From NCBI RefSeq assembly GCF_014199935.1, contig NZ_JACHOP010000017.1, positions 1 through 64,000 of the forward strand: a DNA stretch of 64,000 nt. Direction: 5' to 3'. The notes under the pieces are model-generated. The model worked only from the letters and a program-made list of their open reading frames with translations, did not search any database and had not been told where the DNA came from. The stretch's first letter is position 1, and every line of letters begins with the position of its first letter. The stretch is from Methylorubrum rhodinum. GTDB taxonomy: Bacteria; Pseudomonadota; Alphaproteobacteria; Rhizobiales; Beijerinckiaceae. The position numbers were made by a program, and so were the translations under genes. This document shows positions 27,753 through 36,182 of the stretch, piece after piece.

Positions 27753-28405
27753 CTATCCGGCGTCTTGTTGTCTTGCGGTTTATCTTGGGGCTTCGCGGCC
27801 GGGTCGGCGGGCTTTTCCGGGGCCGGTGCGGGCGTCGCCGCCGCGGGCGTCGGCGCAGGTGCTGCGGCCGTGTCGCCCTCGCCGGGAGCGGCGGCGGTCG
27901 CCGGGCCGGCGGCGCCGAGCACCACGATCGGCTCGCCGGTCTTGTATTCCGGCGAGACCCGGACCTGGTTGCGGTTGAGCTGGAGCACGAGGCGGCCCAC
28001 CTTGCCCTCGGTGGTGAACTTCAACACGCGCCAATCGACCGCGATCTTGCGCGAGCCGACGCCGAGGAAGCCGCCGAAATCGATCACCGCCGCCCGCGGC
28101 CGCCCTTCCCTGTCGATGATCACGTCGATGATCCGGCCGAGGTCGTCGCCGTTCATCGCCCGCACGCTCTTGCCCAGCAGGCTCTCGTAGTCCTGGGTGT
28201 CGAGGACCACGGCGGGCGTGCCGCTGCTCTGGGGCGGGGGCGGAGCGGGTGGTGTCGCCGGCGGTGCGGCGGGGGGCGCGGCAGGGGGCGCGGTCTGCGC
28301 ATCGCCGGACCCGTTGGGGGCGGCGTCTCCGGCGAAGGCCGCCGTGGACAGGAGGGCGATCGCCGGTGTCACGATCGTCCGGATCAGTCTGCGCACCCCG
28401 TACAT
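27749..28405 (-). CDS. Exported PRC-barrel protein with Pro/Ala-rich flanks
   Basis: A 218-residue protein: signal peptide (about 1-25, ending AFA), a Pro/Ala-rich linker (about 30-60), one PRC-barrel domain (about 65-140; LLGKSVRAMNGDDLGRIIDVIIDREG) and a second low-complexity Pro/Ala tail. PRC barrels are found in RimM and photosynthetic reaction centre H subunits and often in stress or envelope proteins. ATG 28405 is selected because it begins the signal peptide. Overlaps the MFS gene downstream by 4 nt; a second PRC protein is at 29085. Confidence 0.78.
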   Translation of the reverse strand: MYGVRRLIRTIVTPAIALLSTAAFAGDAAPNGSGDAQTAPPAAPPAAPPATPPAPPPPQSSGTPAVVLDTQDYESLLGKSVRAMNGDDLGRIIDVIIDREGRPRAAVIDFGGFLGVGSRKIAVDWRVLKFTTEGKVGRLVLQLNRNQVRVSPEYKTGEPIVVLGAAGPATAAAPGEGDTAAAPAPTPAAATPAPAPEKPADPAAKPQDKPQDNKTPDR

Positions 28406-28692
28406 CCTCTCGCCGCCTGGAATCGTCACGCCCGGCACGCCGCTGACGGTCCGCGGCCGGTCGGAATGGAGCGCGCGGATGCCGCAGCGATGCGCGGCAA
28501 CCGCGGCGAAGTTATGGACCCTCCGGGGCGAACCGGAGAACCCAGCGCGCGGCGCCGATCGGGACCGGAGGAGGCGTGGACGCCACGGCGCCCCGTCTGG
28601 TTTTCGCCCCAACCCTGCCTTAGAGCCGTGCAGGAGAAGACGCGAGACACGCGGGGCCGCCGCAGGGTGCGGCCGTGACGAGGACGATTCCC

Positions 28693-29064
28693 ATGCCCGT
28701 ACCGTCGAGATTGTGCGCCGTGGCGCTGCTTGCTGCGAGCCTCGGCGGCTGCCAGGCGTTCAGCGGCGGCGGCGGGGTGATGCCGGAGACCGAGATCGGG
28801 CCACCGCCCTCGGCCCGCGGCACCGTTCCGGGCCGCACGGTCCGCAACGCCCAGGTCGACGAGGACGGCGCGCCGCTGCCCTCGACGCCGACGCGGCGCC
28901 TCGACCTGCCGAAGAACGTGCGCGGCGAGGTCAGGGCGGCCGATGGCGGCCCACGCCGCATCAGCCGCGACGAGCTCGAGGGCTCGCAGTCCGGCCGCAG
29001 CGCGTCGGGCGGCCTCGCTCCGTCGGTGACGCCCGGCGGCGTCGGCCTCGGCGGCAAGTTCTGA
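28693..29064 (+). CDS. Small lipoprotein of unknown function
   Basis: A 123-residue protein with a lipobox (LLAASLGGC, Cys at about residue 20) after a short hydrophobic signal, so it is expected to be a lipoprotein. The mature part is Gly/Pro/Arg-rich with acidic patches and no recognised domain. ATG 28693 places the signal correctly with GAGGA about 9 nt upstream; a GTG at 28675 is in frame. Confidence 0.7.
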   Translation: MPVPSRLCAVALLAASLGGCQAFSGGGGVMPETEIGPPPSARGTVPGRTVRNAQVDEDGAPLPSTPTRRLDLPKNVRGEVRAADGGPRRISRDELEGSQSGRSASGGLAPSVTPGGVGLGGKF

Positions 29065-29084
29065 CGGCATCGCCGGCCGCTCGC

Positions 29085-29525
29085 TCAGGCGGTCGGCGCC
29101 TTGCGGCCGCCCCAATGGTCGTCGAGGCGGCCGCCGAAGGACGGATCGGAGAACGGATCCTCGCCGGGGCCCTGCGTCGGCGCGCCCTCCAGCTCCGCCG
29201 GATCGATGTCGACCACGTAGCCGCCGAGCTCGACCGAGTAGGTGAGGGCCCGCCACGGCAGGGGATGGTAGGTCTCGCCGAGTCCGAGGAAACCTCCGAA
29301 GGACAGCACCGCGTAGGCGACCTGCCCCGACATCTTGTCGACCATGAAGTTGTGGACGGTGCCGAGATGGCGCCCGGTCCCGTCGTAGACCGGCGTGCCC
29401 TCCACCTTGTCCGAGGCGATCAGCCGAGGCGTCTCGTCGATGGCGATGCCGTCGCCGCCTTGGGGATCGAGTTCGAGGCTTCCGGGCTTTCGCAAGCTGC
29501 GTTCGGCGGGCAGGTCCGTCGGCAT
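29085..29525 (-). CDS. PRC-barrel domain protein
   Basis: A 146-residue cytoplasmic protein with one PRC barrel (about 33-110: LIASDKVEGTPVYDGTGRHLGTVHNFMVDKMSG). The motif SFGGFLGLGE parallels DFGGFLGVGS in the PRC protein at 27749, showing the two are related. An acidic, Gly-rich tail follows. Such single PRC proteins are frequent in stress regulons of alphaproteobacteria; here no stress promoter was found directly upstream. Confidence 0.8.
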   Translation of the reverse strand: MPTDLPAERSLRKPGSLELDPQGGDGIAIDETPRLIASDKVEGTPVYDGTGRHLGTVHNFMVDKMSGQVAYAVLSFGGFLGLGETYHPLPWRALTYSVELGGYVVDIDPAELEGAPTQGPGEDPFSDPSFGGRLDDHWGGRKAPTA

Positions 29526-29727
29526 TCACGTCTCCTCGCTGGCCGCCGCAGGGCGGACCTGCGATGAATGCGGCGCGCCGCGTGCGGTTCCTCGCAGGAA
29601 ACGATTGCGCGATGCGCCGGCCGCGATCCGCGCCGCGAGTGCGCCGAAAGTCCCGAAACGGCCACTTCGACGACGAAAACCGCGCCTGATCTGTGGATGG
29701 TCGCCCGAATGGCGCCCTTGCGCTCTT

Positions 29728-29752
29728 GGAACGGACGCGGCACCGCTTAGTT
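29728..29752 (+). promoter_or_regulatory. EcfG-type promoter candidate for the SWIB gene
   Basis: GGAAC (29728-29732), 17 nt, GTT (29750-29752; preceded by A where C is preferred). The start codon of the SWIB protein is 72 nt downstream. One mismatch from the EcfG consensus. Confidence 0.4.
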
Positions 29753-29823
29753 GTTGCTCCCTGGCGCCCCGGAACCCCGGGCTCGTTTCGAACTGACTGC
29801 GAATCGCAGAACGGAGGGAAACC

Positions 29824-30186
29824 ATGGCGACGAAGACGACGGAGAAGAAGGCCGCGGCTCCGAAGAAGGCCGACACCAAGGCCGCCGCGAAGCCCGCGGC
29901 CGCGAAGAAATCCACCGCCACCAAGGCCGAGGGCGGCACCAAGCCGAACGCGCTCCAGCAGCCGCTCACCCCCTCCGCCGATCTCGCCGCCATCGTCGGC
30001 GACAAGCCGCTGCCGCGCGGCGAGGTGGTCAGCAAGGTGTGGGAACACATCAAGAAGCACAACCTCCAGAACCCCGAGAACAAGCGCGAGATCGTCGCCG
30101 ACGACAAGCTCAAGAAGATCTTCGGGAAGGACAAGTGCTCGATGTTTGAGATGAACAAGCACCTCGCCGCCCACCTGAAGGGCTGA
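29824..30186 (+). CDS. SWIB/MDM2-domain protein with histone-H1-like tail
   Basis: A 120-residue protein. Residues 1-42 are Lys/Ala-rich (AAAPKK, AAAKPAAAKK), like eukaryotic histone H1 tails, and likely bind DNA or RNA. Residues about 45-118 are a SWIB domain (LAAIVGDKPLPRGEVVSKVWEHIKKHNL ... IFGKDKCSMFEMNKHLAAHL). Bacterial SWIB proteins are known from Chlamydia and from various alphaproteobacteria, and are thought to act on chromatin-like structure or topoisomerases. Strong GGAGG ribosome site and a good terminator downstream: a single-gene unit. Confidence 0.9.
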   Translation: MATKTTEKKAAAPKKADTKAAAKPAAAKKSTATKAEGGTKPNALQQPLTPSADLAAIVGDKPLPRGEVVSKVWEHIKKHNLQNPENKREIVADDKLKKIFGKDKCSMFEMNKHLAAHLKG

Positions 30187-30234
30187 TTCTTTGGAGGGAT
30201 GGTTGCGGCGCGCTCCGCGCGCCGACGTCTCCGG

Positions 30235-30264
30235 CCCGGTTCGCCGATGCGAGCCGGGTTTTTT
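30235..30264 (+). terminator. Rho-independent terminator after the SWIB gene
   Basis: CCCGGTTCGC (30235-30244), loop CGAT, GCGAGCCGGG (30249-30258), a 10-bp stem with one G-U pair, followed by six T. Confidence 0.85.
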
Positions 30265-30344
30265 CGTTTCGTGAGGGACGCCCGATCCGGGCCGCCCTCA
30301 CCCTCGTTGCGAGGCTGGAGCCGCGGCGATCGACCGACGACCCC

Positions 30345-31136
30345 TCACGCGATGCCGCGCAGGACGCCGCCGTCGACACGCAGGGCCGCGCCGGTCGTGG
30401 CGCTCGCGGCCGGCGTGCAGAGATAGGCCACCATGTTGGCGACCTCCTCCGGCTGGGCGAGGCGCTTGAGGAGCGAGGTCGGCCGGTTCTCGGCGATGAA
30501 GGCGCGGCCCTTCTCTTCGAGATCGCCTCCGGCGCCCCCCATCGATTCCAGAAAGTCGGCCACACCCTCGGTCAGCGTCGGACCGGGCAGCACGCTGTTG
30601 ACGGTGACGCCGCTGCCGCCGACCGTCTCGGCGAGCCCCCGGGAGACGGCGAGCTGCGCCGTCTTGGTCACCCCGTAATGGACCATCTCGACGGGGATGT
30701 TGATCCCGGATTCGCTACTGATGAAGACGATGCGGCCCCAGCCGCGCTCCACCATGCCGGGCCCGTAGGCGCGGGCGAGCCGGATGCCGCTCATCACGTT
30801 GACCTCGAAGAAGCGGCGCCATTCCTGATCGGGGATCTCGAAGAACGGCTTCGGCTCGAAGATGCCGGCGTTGTTGACGAGGATGTCGACCGTCGGCAGG
30901 GCGGCGAGAAGTTCGGCCGCGCCCTCCTCGGTGCCGACGTCGCCGATGCCGGCGATGAAGTCCGCGCCCGGCCCCTCTCCGCGCAGCCGCTCGATGGCGG
31001 CGTTGACCCGTTCGCCCGTGCGTCCGTTGACGGCGACGGTGGCGCCGAGCTGCCCGAGGGTCTTGGCGATGGCGTAGCCGATGCCGCCGGTCGAGCCGGT
31101 GACGAGGGCGCTGCGTCCCTTCAGGTCGATGTCCAT
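30345..31136 (-). CDS. Short-chain dehydrogenase/reductase
   Basis: A 263-residue classical SDR. Cofactor loop TGSTGGIG (residues 14-21), NNAG at about 89, catalytic Ser in FISSESG, and Tyr-x3-Lys as YGVTK. ATG 31136 (MDIDLKGRSALVTG) is the standard start. Reaction unknown; many relatives reduce 3-oxo compounds. Downstream of the DHA2-type exporter on the same strand (72-nt gap). Confidence 0.87.
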   Translation of the reverse strand: MDIDLKGRSALVTGSTGGIGYAIAKTLGQLGATVAVNGRTGERVNAAIERLRGEGPGADFIAGIGDVGTEEGAAELLAALPTVDILVNNAGIFEPKPFFEIPDQEWRRFFEVNVMSGIRLARAYGPGMVERGWGRIVFISSESGINIPVEMVHYGVTKTAQLAVSRGLAETVGGSGVTVNSVLPGPTLTEGVADFLESMGGAGGDLEEKGRAFIAENRPTSLLKRLAQPEEVANMVAYLCTPAASATTGAALRVDGGVLRGIA

Positions 31137-31208
31137 GGGTCTCGTCCGTCGCGCTGTCCTTTCGGCACAACGCGCGAGGCCGGCTTCGGGTGCGGCGCGC
31201 AAGCCGGA

Positions 31209-32573
31209 TCAGAACCGCGCCCGGCGCAGCCCGCTCGCGACGGCGCCGGTCAGCGCGAGGACGACCGCGCACCACAGGGTCGGCACGAAGGCCGCGGCCG
31301 GCCCGCCGGCCACGAGGCCGAAGGCCACGGCGACGAGCGCCGCGCCCAGCGACTGCCCGACGAGCCGGGCGCTCGCCTGCATGCCGCTCGCGCCGCCGCT
31401 GCGCTCCCGCGGAGCGCTCAGGATGATGATCTTGTTGTTGGGCGACTGGAACAGCCCGAAGCCGATGCCGGCGAGCGTCAGCCGCCAAACGATGTCGAGG
31501 GTCGTCGCCTCCCGCGGCAGGAGCGCCAGGGCCGCGAGGCCGATGGCCAGCAGGGCGAGGCCGAGCGCGCCGAGGAGGCCCGGCGGGTAACGGTCGGCGA
31601 GCCGCCCCGAGAGCGGCGCCATGACGGCGATGGCGAGCGGCCAGGGCGTCATCAGCAGGCCGGTGTGGGCGACCGAGAGACCGATGGCGTCGTGGAAGTA
31701 GAAGGGCAGGGCGACGTAGGCGACCATCTGCGCGCTGAACGCGCAGACCGAGGCCATCATCGACAGCGCGAAGGCGGGAATGCGCAGGAGGTCGAGGGGC
31801 AGGAGCGGCTGGGCCAGCCGGATCTGGCTGCGGATGAAGACGGTGCCGACAAGAATCGCCGCGGCGATCTCGGCGAGCGCGAGGCCGCGCCGCCCGGGAT
31901 CGGCCAAGCCGTCGAGGCCGACGATGAGGAGGCCGAAGGTGAGGGCATTCAGCCCGGCGCTCGGCAAATCGAACCGCCGGGACGAGCGGGGCGTATGCGG
32001 CAGCGTCCGGGCCCCGACCGCCAAGGCCACCAGCCCGACCGGCAGGTTGACCAGGAACAGCCAGGGCCATTCGGCCAAGGAGAGGATCGCGGCGGCGAGG
32101 CTCGGTCCCGCTGCCGAGGCGACCGCCACCACGAGCGCGACGTTGCCGACGCCGCGCCCGAGCAGGCGCTGCGGATAGATGAAGCGCACGAGCGCGGTGT
32201 TGACGCTCATGATCCCGGCGGCTCCCAGGCCCTGCGCCACGCGGGCCGCGATCAGGCTCGGGAGGTCGGGGGCGACGGCGCAGGCGACCGAGGCCGCCGT
32301 GAACGCGGCGAGCCCCGCGAGATAGACCCGACGGTATCCGAGGCTCTCGCCGAGCGTCGCCAGCGGCAGCAGCGCGGCGGTCACCGCGATCTGGTAGGCG
32401 TTGACGACGAAGATCGCGTCCGAGGCCGGCACGCCGAGATCGCGGGCGATCACCGGCAGCGCGACGTTGACGATGGCGCCGTCGAGCACCGCCATGGCCA
32501 TCGCGAGCGCCATCGCGAAGAACGCCAGCCCGCGCGCCCGTGCCGGCAGCCCGTCGCCGCCTGCGCTCGCCAT
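31209..32573 (-). CDS. MFS drug exporter (EmrB/QacA, DHA2-like)
   Basis: A 454-residue multi-helix exporter. Motif LDGAIVNVALPVIARDLG in the first helix, the loop ESLGYRRVYLAG, and antiporter motif C-like GNVALVVAVASAAGPSLAA mark the DHA2/EmrB group (usually 14 helices). Likely proton-driven efflux of hydrophobic compounds. It is divergent from an alpha/beta hydrolase; a perfect 10-bp palindrome lies between the two. Confidence 0.87.
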   Translation of the reverse strand: MASAGGDGLPARARGLAFFAMALAMAMAVLDGAIVNVALPVIARDLGVPASDAIFVVNAYQIAVTAALLPLATLGESLGYRRVYLAGLAAFTAASVACAVAPDLPSLIAARVAQGLGAAGIMSVNTALVRFIYPQRLLGRGVGNVALVVAVASAAGPSLAAAILSLAEWPWLFLVNLPVGLVALAVGARTLPHTPRSSRRFDLPSAGLNALTFGLLIVGLDGLADPGRRGLALAEIAAAILVGTVFIRSQIRLAQPLLPLDLLRIPAFALSMMASVCAFSAQMVAYVALPFYFHDAIGLSVAHTGLLMTPWPLAIAVMAPLSGRLADRYPPGLLGALGLALLAIGLAALALLPREATTLDIVWRLTLAGIGFGLFQSPNNKIIILSAPRERSGGASGMQASARLVGQSLGAALVAVAFGLVAGGPAAAFVPTLWCAVVLALTGAVASGLRRARF

Positions 32574-32632
32574 TACGACCGCGCCCCGCTGAAATGCGCT
32601 ACAGAGGCGCGCTGACGGCCCGGCTGTCCTAT

Positions 32633-32642
32633 CTGTATACAG
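32633..32642. promoter_or_regulatory. Perfect palindrome CTGTATACAG in a divergent promoter region
   Basis: CTGTATACAG lies in the 86-nt gap between the DHA2 exporter (-) and the hydrolase (+), 17 nt before the hydrolase start. The TGTATACA core is typical of GntR-family operators. No GntR gene is nearby in the window. Confidence 0.4.
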
Positions 32643-32659
32643 TCGACCAAGGAGTTCTC

Positions 32660-33667
32660 ATGCGATCCGCCCCCATCCTGGCGCTGCTGGCGCTGGCCCT
32701 GACCGCCGCACCGGCTTCCGCCCAAGAGGGAGCGGACGCGCCGCTCGGCATCGCGCTCGAAGGCTTCGCCTATCCCTATCCGGTGAAGTTCCTGCCGCTC
32801 AGCCGCGACCACGAGGCGCAACGCCTCGCCTACATGGACGTGGCCCCCACGGGGAACGCCAACGGCCGCACCGTCCTGCTGCTGCACGGGCGAAACTTTC
32901 CTTCCAGCTACTGGGAGCCGGTGATCCGCGCGCTGGCGGAGGGCGGGTACCGGGTCGTCGTCCCGGATCAGCTCGGATTCGGCAAGTCCTCCAAGCCGAT
33001 CAAGCCGTTCACCTTCGACCGGATGGCCGCGGAGACGGTCGCGCTCGCCGATGCGCTGGGGCTCCAGCGCTTCGACGTGGTGGCCCACTCCATGGGTGGG
33101 ATGCTGGCGGTGCGAATGGCGCGCAACTTCCCGCAGCGGGTGAACAGCCTCGTGCTGGAGGCGCCGATCGGGCTTGAGGATTACCGCTTCACCGTGCCGC
33201 CGGTCACCGACGACCTGCTGCTGACCCGCGAGGGCGAACTGACGGCCGAGGCCTACCGCAAGCAGCTGATGACGAGCTACGCGCTGTCGCTGCCGGTCTC
33301 GGCGATCGAGCCGTTCGTGCAGATCCGCGAGCGGGTGAAGGGCTCGGGCGAGTATCCGCGCTGGCTGCGCTCGTTCGTGCAATCCTATCAGGCGATCTGG
33401 GGCCAGCCGGTCGTCCACGAGTTCCCGCTGGTGAAGGCGCCGACCCTGTTCGTGATGGGCGCCAACGACCGCAACGCGCCGGGCAAGCCGTTCGCGCCGC
33501 CGGAACTGCGGGCCGGCATGGGCGACAACACCGGACATGCCCGGGCTCTGGCCGCGCGGATGCCCAACGGCCGCGCCGAGGTGATCGCCAATGTCGGCCA
33601 CCTCGTCCACATGGAGGCGACCGACATGTTCAACGGGCTGATGCTCGACTTCCTCGACCGGAACTGA
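32660..33667 (+). CDS. Exported alpha/beta hydrolase
   Basis: A 335-residue hydrolase with a signal peptide (about 1-21, ASA). The oxyanion region is LLLHGRNFPSSYW, the nucleophile Ser144 (VAHSMGG), an acid in VMGANDRNAPG and the final His314 (NVGHLVH). Substrate not predictable. GGAG 5 nt before the ATG. The dehydrogenase gene follows after 13 nt, suggesting an operon. Confidence 0.87.
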   Translation: MRSAPILALLALALTAAPASAQEGADAPLGIALEGFAYPYPVKFLPLSRDHEAQRLAYMDVAPTGNANGRTVLLLHGRNFPSSYWEPVIRALAEGGYRVVVPDQLGFGKSSKPIKPFTFDRMAAETVALADALGLQRFDVVAHSMGGMLAVRMARNFPQRVNSLVLEAPIGLEDYRFTVPPVTDDLLLTREGELTAEAYRKQLMTSYALSLPVSAIEPFVQIRERVKGSGEYPRWLRSFVQSYQAIWGQPVVHEFPLVKAPTLFVMGANDRNAPGKPFAPPELRAGMGDNTGHARALAARMPNGRAEVIANVGHLVHMEATDMFNGLMLDFLDRN

Positions 33668-33680
33668 GGCGAGAGACGAT

Positions 33681-34547
33681 ATGGACGTCGGATTCATCGG
33701 GCTCGGCCGCATGGGCCGAGCCATGGCCGCCCGCCTCGTCGCGGGAGGGCACCGGGTCAGGGTGTGGAACCGCTCGCCGGAAGCCGCCCGCGCCGTGGAG
33801 GGGGCTGAGCCGGTGGGGAGCGCGGAGGAGGCGTTCTCGGGCGACGCCGCCATCACCATGCTGGCCGACGACGCCGCGCTTCGCGCCGTGCTCGTCGAGG
33901 GCGGTCTGCTCGACGGCGCGGCGCGTCCGGCGGTGCATGTCGGCATGTCGACGATCTCGGTGGCGCTGGCCAAGGAACTCGCCGCCGTGCACGGCCGGGC
34001 GGGCGTGGCTTACGTCTCCGCCCCGGTCTTCGGCCGGCCCGACGCGGCGGCGAGCGGCGCGCTCAACATCGTCGCCGCGGGCGAGGACGGGGCGATCGCG
34101 AAGGTCCAGCCGCTGTTCGACGCCATGGGTACCAAGACCTGGCGCTTCGGTCTCGAGCCGGAGAAGGCCAACGCGGTCAAGCTCGCGGGCAACTTCATGA
34201 TCGTCTCGGCGATCGAGGCGATGGGCGAGGTCGCGGCCTTCTCGGAAGGCCACGGCATCCCCGGCGCCGACGTGCTGGCGATGCTGACCAACACGCTGTT
34301 CGCCTCGCCGGTCTACAAGAATTACGGCGCGATGATCATGGAAGGTCGCTACGAGCCGCCGGGTTTCACCCTGCGGCTCGGCCTCAAGGACGTGCGCCTC
34401 GCGCTCGAGGCCGGCGAAGCGGCGTCCGTGCCGATGCCCTTCGCAAGCGTGCTGCGCGACAACCTGCTCGACGCCATCGCCCATGGCGAAGGCGACCGGG
34501 ATTTTGCCGCGCTCGCCACGGTGGCGGCGCGGCGCAGCGGGCGGTGA
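33681..34547 (+). CDS. NAD(P)-dependent beta-hydroxyacid dehydrogenase
   Basis: A 288-residue member of the 3-hydroxyisobutyrate dehydrogenase family. The Rossmann loop GLGRMGRAMA is at the N terminus; the substrate-binding segment APVFGRPDAAASGALNIVAAG and catalytic Lys in KANAVKLAGNFM follow. Family members act on 3-hydroxyisobutyrate, tartronate semialdehyde or succinic semialdehyde; the Arg/Asn pattern after the Rossmann strand (VWNRSPE) favours NADP. Which substrate is used cannot be told. Confidence 0.88.
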   Translation: MDVGFIGLGRMGRAMAARLVAGGHRVRVWNRSPEAARAVEGAEPVGSAEEAFSGDAAITMLADDAALRAVLVEGGLLDGAARPAVHVGMSTISVALAKELAAVHGRAGVAYVSAPVFGRPDAAASGALNIVAAGEDGAIAKVQPLFDAMGTKTWRFGLEPEKANAVKLAGNFMIVSAIEAMGEVAAFSEGHGIPGADVLAMLTNTLFASPVYKNYGAMIMEGRYEPPGFTLRLGLKDVRLALEAGEAASVPMPFASVLRDNLLDAIAHGEGDRDFAALATVAARRSGR

Positions 34548-34942
34548 GGACAGGCGGCTCGCGCTGATTGCGATTGCGAGGCGAGCGTCCCATAATCGTG
34601 GCGAGCGCCCGCAGGCGGCTACCTGCGAGCGCTCTTATTGAACTAACTACCAGATGAGCCCGAGCGTGATGGTCATCGACCACTCACCGCTCGGGTTTCT
34701 CCGTAATGGCGATCCGCAGAAGCGGAAACATCAGCACATCGCTCACCCCCTTCCCGTCTGCCTACTCGCGCGACGGCGGTCGGCGAGGCCGCCGTAAGCC
34801 CTGTGAGCCGCAGGGCCTTCGTGACGGGGAGGTGTTCGTTCAACACAATCAGTATGCGGCGCGCGGCGGGAAGCACAACCGTTTGCCGGGCCACCCTGCG
34901 CGCCGGTTCATGGCGGTGGCGCGCAGGACACAGGCTCGGCGA
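34548..34942. other. Gene-free stretch with two hairpins
   Basis: 395 nt between the end of the hydroxyacid dehydrogenase gene (+) and the end of the glutathione transferase gene (-). Apart from the two hairpins near its left end I see no gene with a credible start and composition; several open frames exist but read as low-complexity Arg/Ala/Ser. Confidence 0.6.
34603..34640 (+). terminator. Candidate terminator after the hydroxyacid dehydrogenase
   Basis: GAGCGCCCGCAGG (34603-34615), 6-nt loop, CCTGCGAGCGCTC (34622-34634), a 13-bp stem with one mismatch, followed by TTATTG. A second hairpin CCCGAGCG ... CGCTCGGG plus TTT lies at 34659-34698. Confidence 0.5.
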
Positions 34943-35650
34943 CTACCGCTTCGCGTTCGCAGCGTTCTGGCCAAACATCACCTTCTTGGCGTCCTCGCTC
35001 ATCGGCTGGCCGTAGCTCGGGTTCACCTCGACGGCCTTGGCGTAGGCGGCTTGCGTCGCCGGGCGCTCGGCGATGGCCTCGAGCCAGCGCTTCAGGTGCG
35101 GATGGTCGTCGAGGTTCTGGCCCTGCTTCTCCCACGGCACGATCCACGGATAGGCCGCCATGTCGGCGATGGTGTAGTCGGCACCCGCCACGAATTCGCG
35201 GTCGGCCAGCCGCCGGTCGAGCACGCCGTAGAGCCGGTTGGTCTCCTTGACGTAGCGGTCGACGGCGTAGGGGATCTTCTCGGGGGCGTACTGCGAAAAG
35301 TGGTGGTTCTGGCCGAGCATCGGCCCGAGGCCGCCCATCTGCCAGAACAGCCATTGCAGGGTCTCGGTCCGGCCGCGCAGATCGCCCGGCAGGAAGCGCC
35401 CGGTTTTTTCCGCGAGGTAGAGCAGGATCGCGCCCGACTCGAACAGCGAGACCGGCGCGCCGCCATCCGCCGGCGCGTGATCGACGATGGCCGGCATGCG
35501 GTTGTTGGGAGCGATCTTCAGGAAGGCCGGCTCGAACTGCGCGCCCTTCCCGATATCGACCAGATGGATGCGGTAGGGCAGGCCCGTCTCTTCGAGAAAC
35601 AGCGTCACCTTGTGGCCGTTCGGGGTCGGCCAGTAGTGCAGATCAATCAT
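34943..35650 (-). CDS. Glutathione S-transferase (YfcG/Nu-like)
   Basis: A 235-residue GST. Thioredoxin-like N-terminal domain (about 1-85) starting YWPTPNGHKVTLFLEE, with the glutathione loop NNRMPAIVDH and the ES motif LFESGAILLYLAE; all-helical C-terminal domain with IADMAAYPWIVPW. The TPNGHK pattern is that of the Nu-class disulfide-bond oxidoreductases such as YfcG, which use a Thr/Asn instead of Tyr or Ser. Expected to reduce disulfides or peroxides with glutathione. Confidence 0.88.
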   Translation of the reverse strand: MIDLHYWPTPNGHKVTLFLEETGLPYRIHLVDIGKGAQFEPAFLKIAPNNRMPAIVDHAPADGGAPVSLFESGAILLYLAEKTGRFLPGDLRGRTETLQWLFWQMGGLGPMLGQNHHFSQYAPEKIPYAVDRYVKETNRLYGVLDRRLADREFVAGADYTIADMAAYPWIVPWEKQGQNLDDHPHLKRWLEAIAERPATQAAYAKAVEVNPSYGQPMSEDAKKVMFGQNAANAKR

Positions 35651-35807
35651 TGGTGCCTCGCATCTCCGCGGCGCTCGGTGGCGGCGAGGTGGGAACCCGC
35701 GCCGGCCCGGTCAAGCTCGGCCGCTTGCGCGACTTGTCCGCTTGCCGGCAACGAAGGCTTCACGGCTCCCGTGCTGTGCTGCCGGCGAGGACAGGAAAGG
35801 GGAAGCG

Positions 35808-36023
35808 ATGATCTCGGCGGTCTCCACGAGCATGGCGGGCCTGAGCGCCGCCTTCCAGCGCTTCGACGGTGCGGCCTCCCGCGTCGCCGCACCCGAAGCC
35901 TCGGCCGATCCGACCGCCGCGGTGGTCGAGACCGGTCAGGCGAAGTTCGACGTGGCGATGAACACCGCTTTGCTGAAGTCGTCCCTGGACGCGGAGAAGC
36001 GCGTCCTCGACATCTTGGTGTGA
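35808..36023 (+). CDS. Small YjfB-like putative motility protein
   Basis: A 71-residue protein with a strong ribosome site (AGGGGAAG). The C-terminal half (VAMNTALLKSSLDAEKRVLDIL) matches the pattern of short YjfB-type putative motility proteins, where a helix V-x-K-x2-LD is conserved; the N terminus is Ser/Ala-rich. Identification is by pattern only and no flagellar genes are adjacent. Confidence 0.5.
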   Translation: MISAVSTSMAGLSAAFQRFDGAASRVAAPEASADPTAAVVETGQAKFDVAMNTALLKSSLDAEKRVLDILV

Positions 36024-36182
36024 CGTCCTCGGGCGATGGTACCGGCCAAGGCTCCCCCCGGCCGTCCGAACGACAGGATCTGCTTGCGTCGTCCCGGGAC
36101 TTCGATCCTGCCCAACCCGGCCGCAGCCGGGGCTGTCGTCGTCGAACCGACCGGGGTCGCCGCGGGGCGGCGCCGTTCTCGG

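Noticed and set aside
34673..34894. 73-residue - strand frame in the gap after the hydroxyacid dehydrogenase
   Set aside because: No ribosome site, no pattern, and it overlaps candidate terminators.
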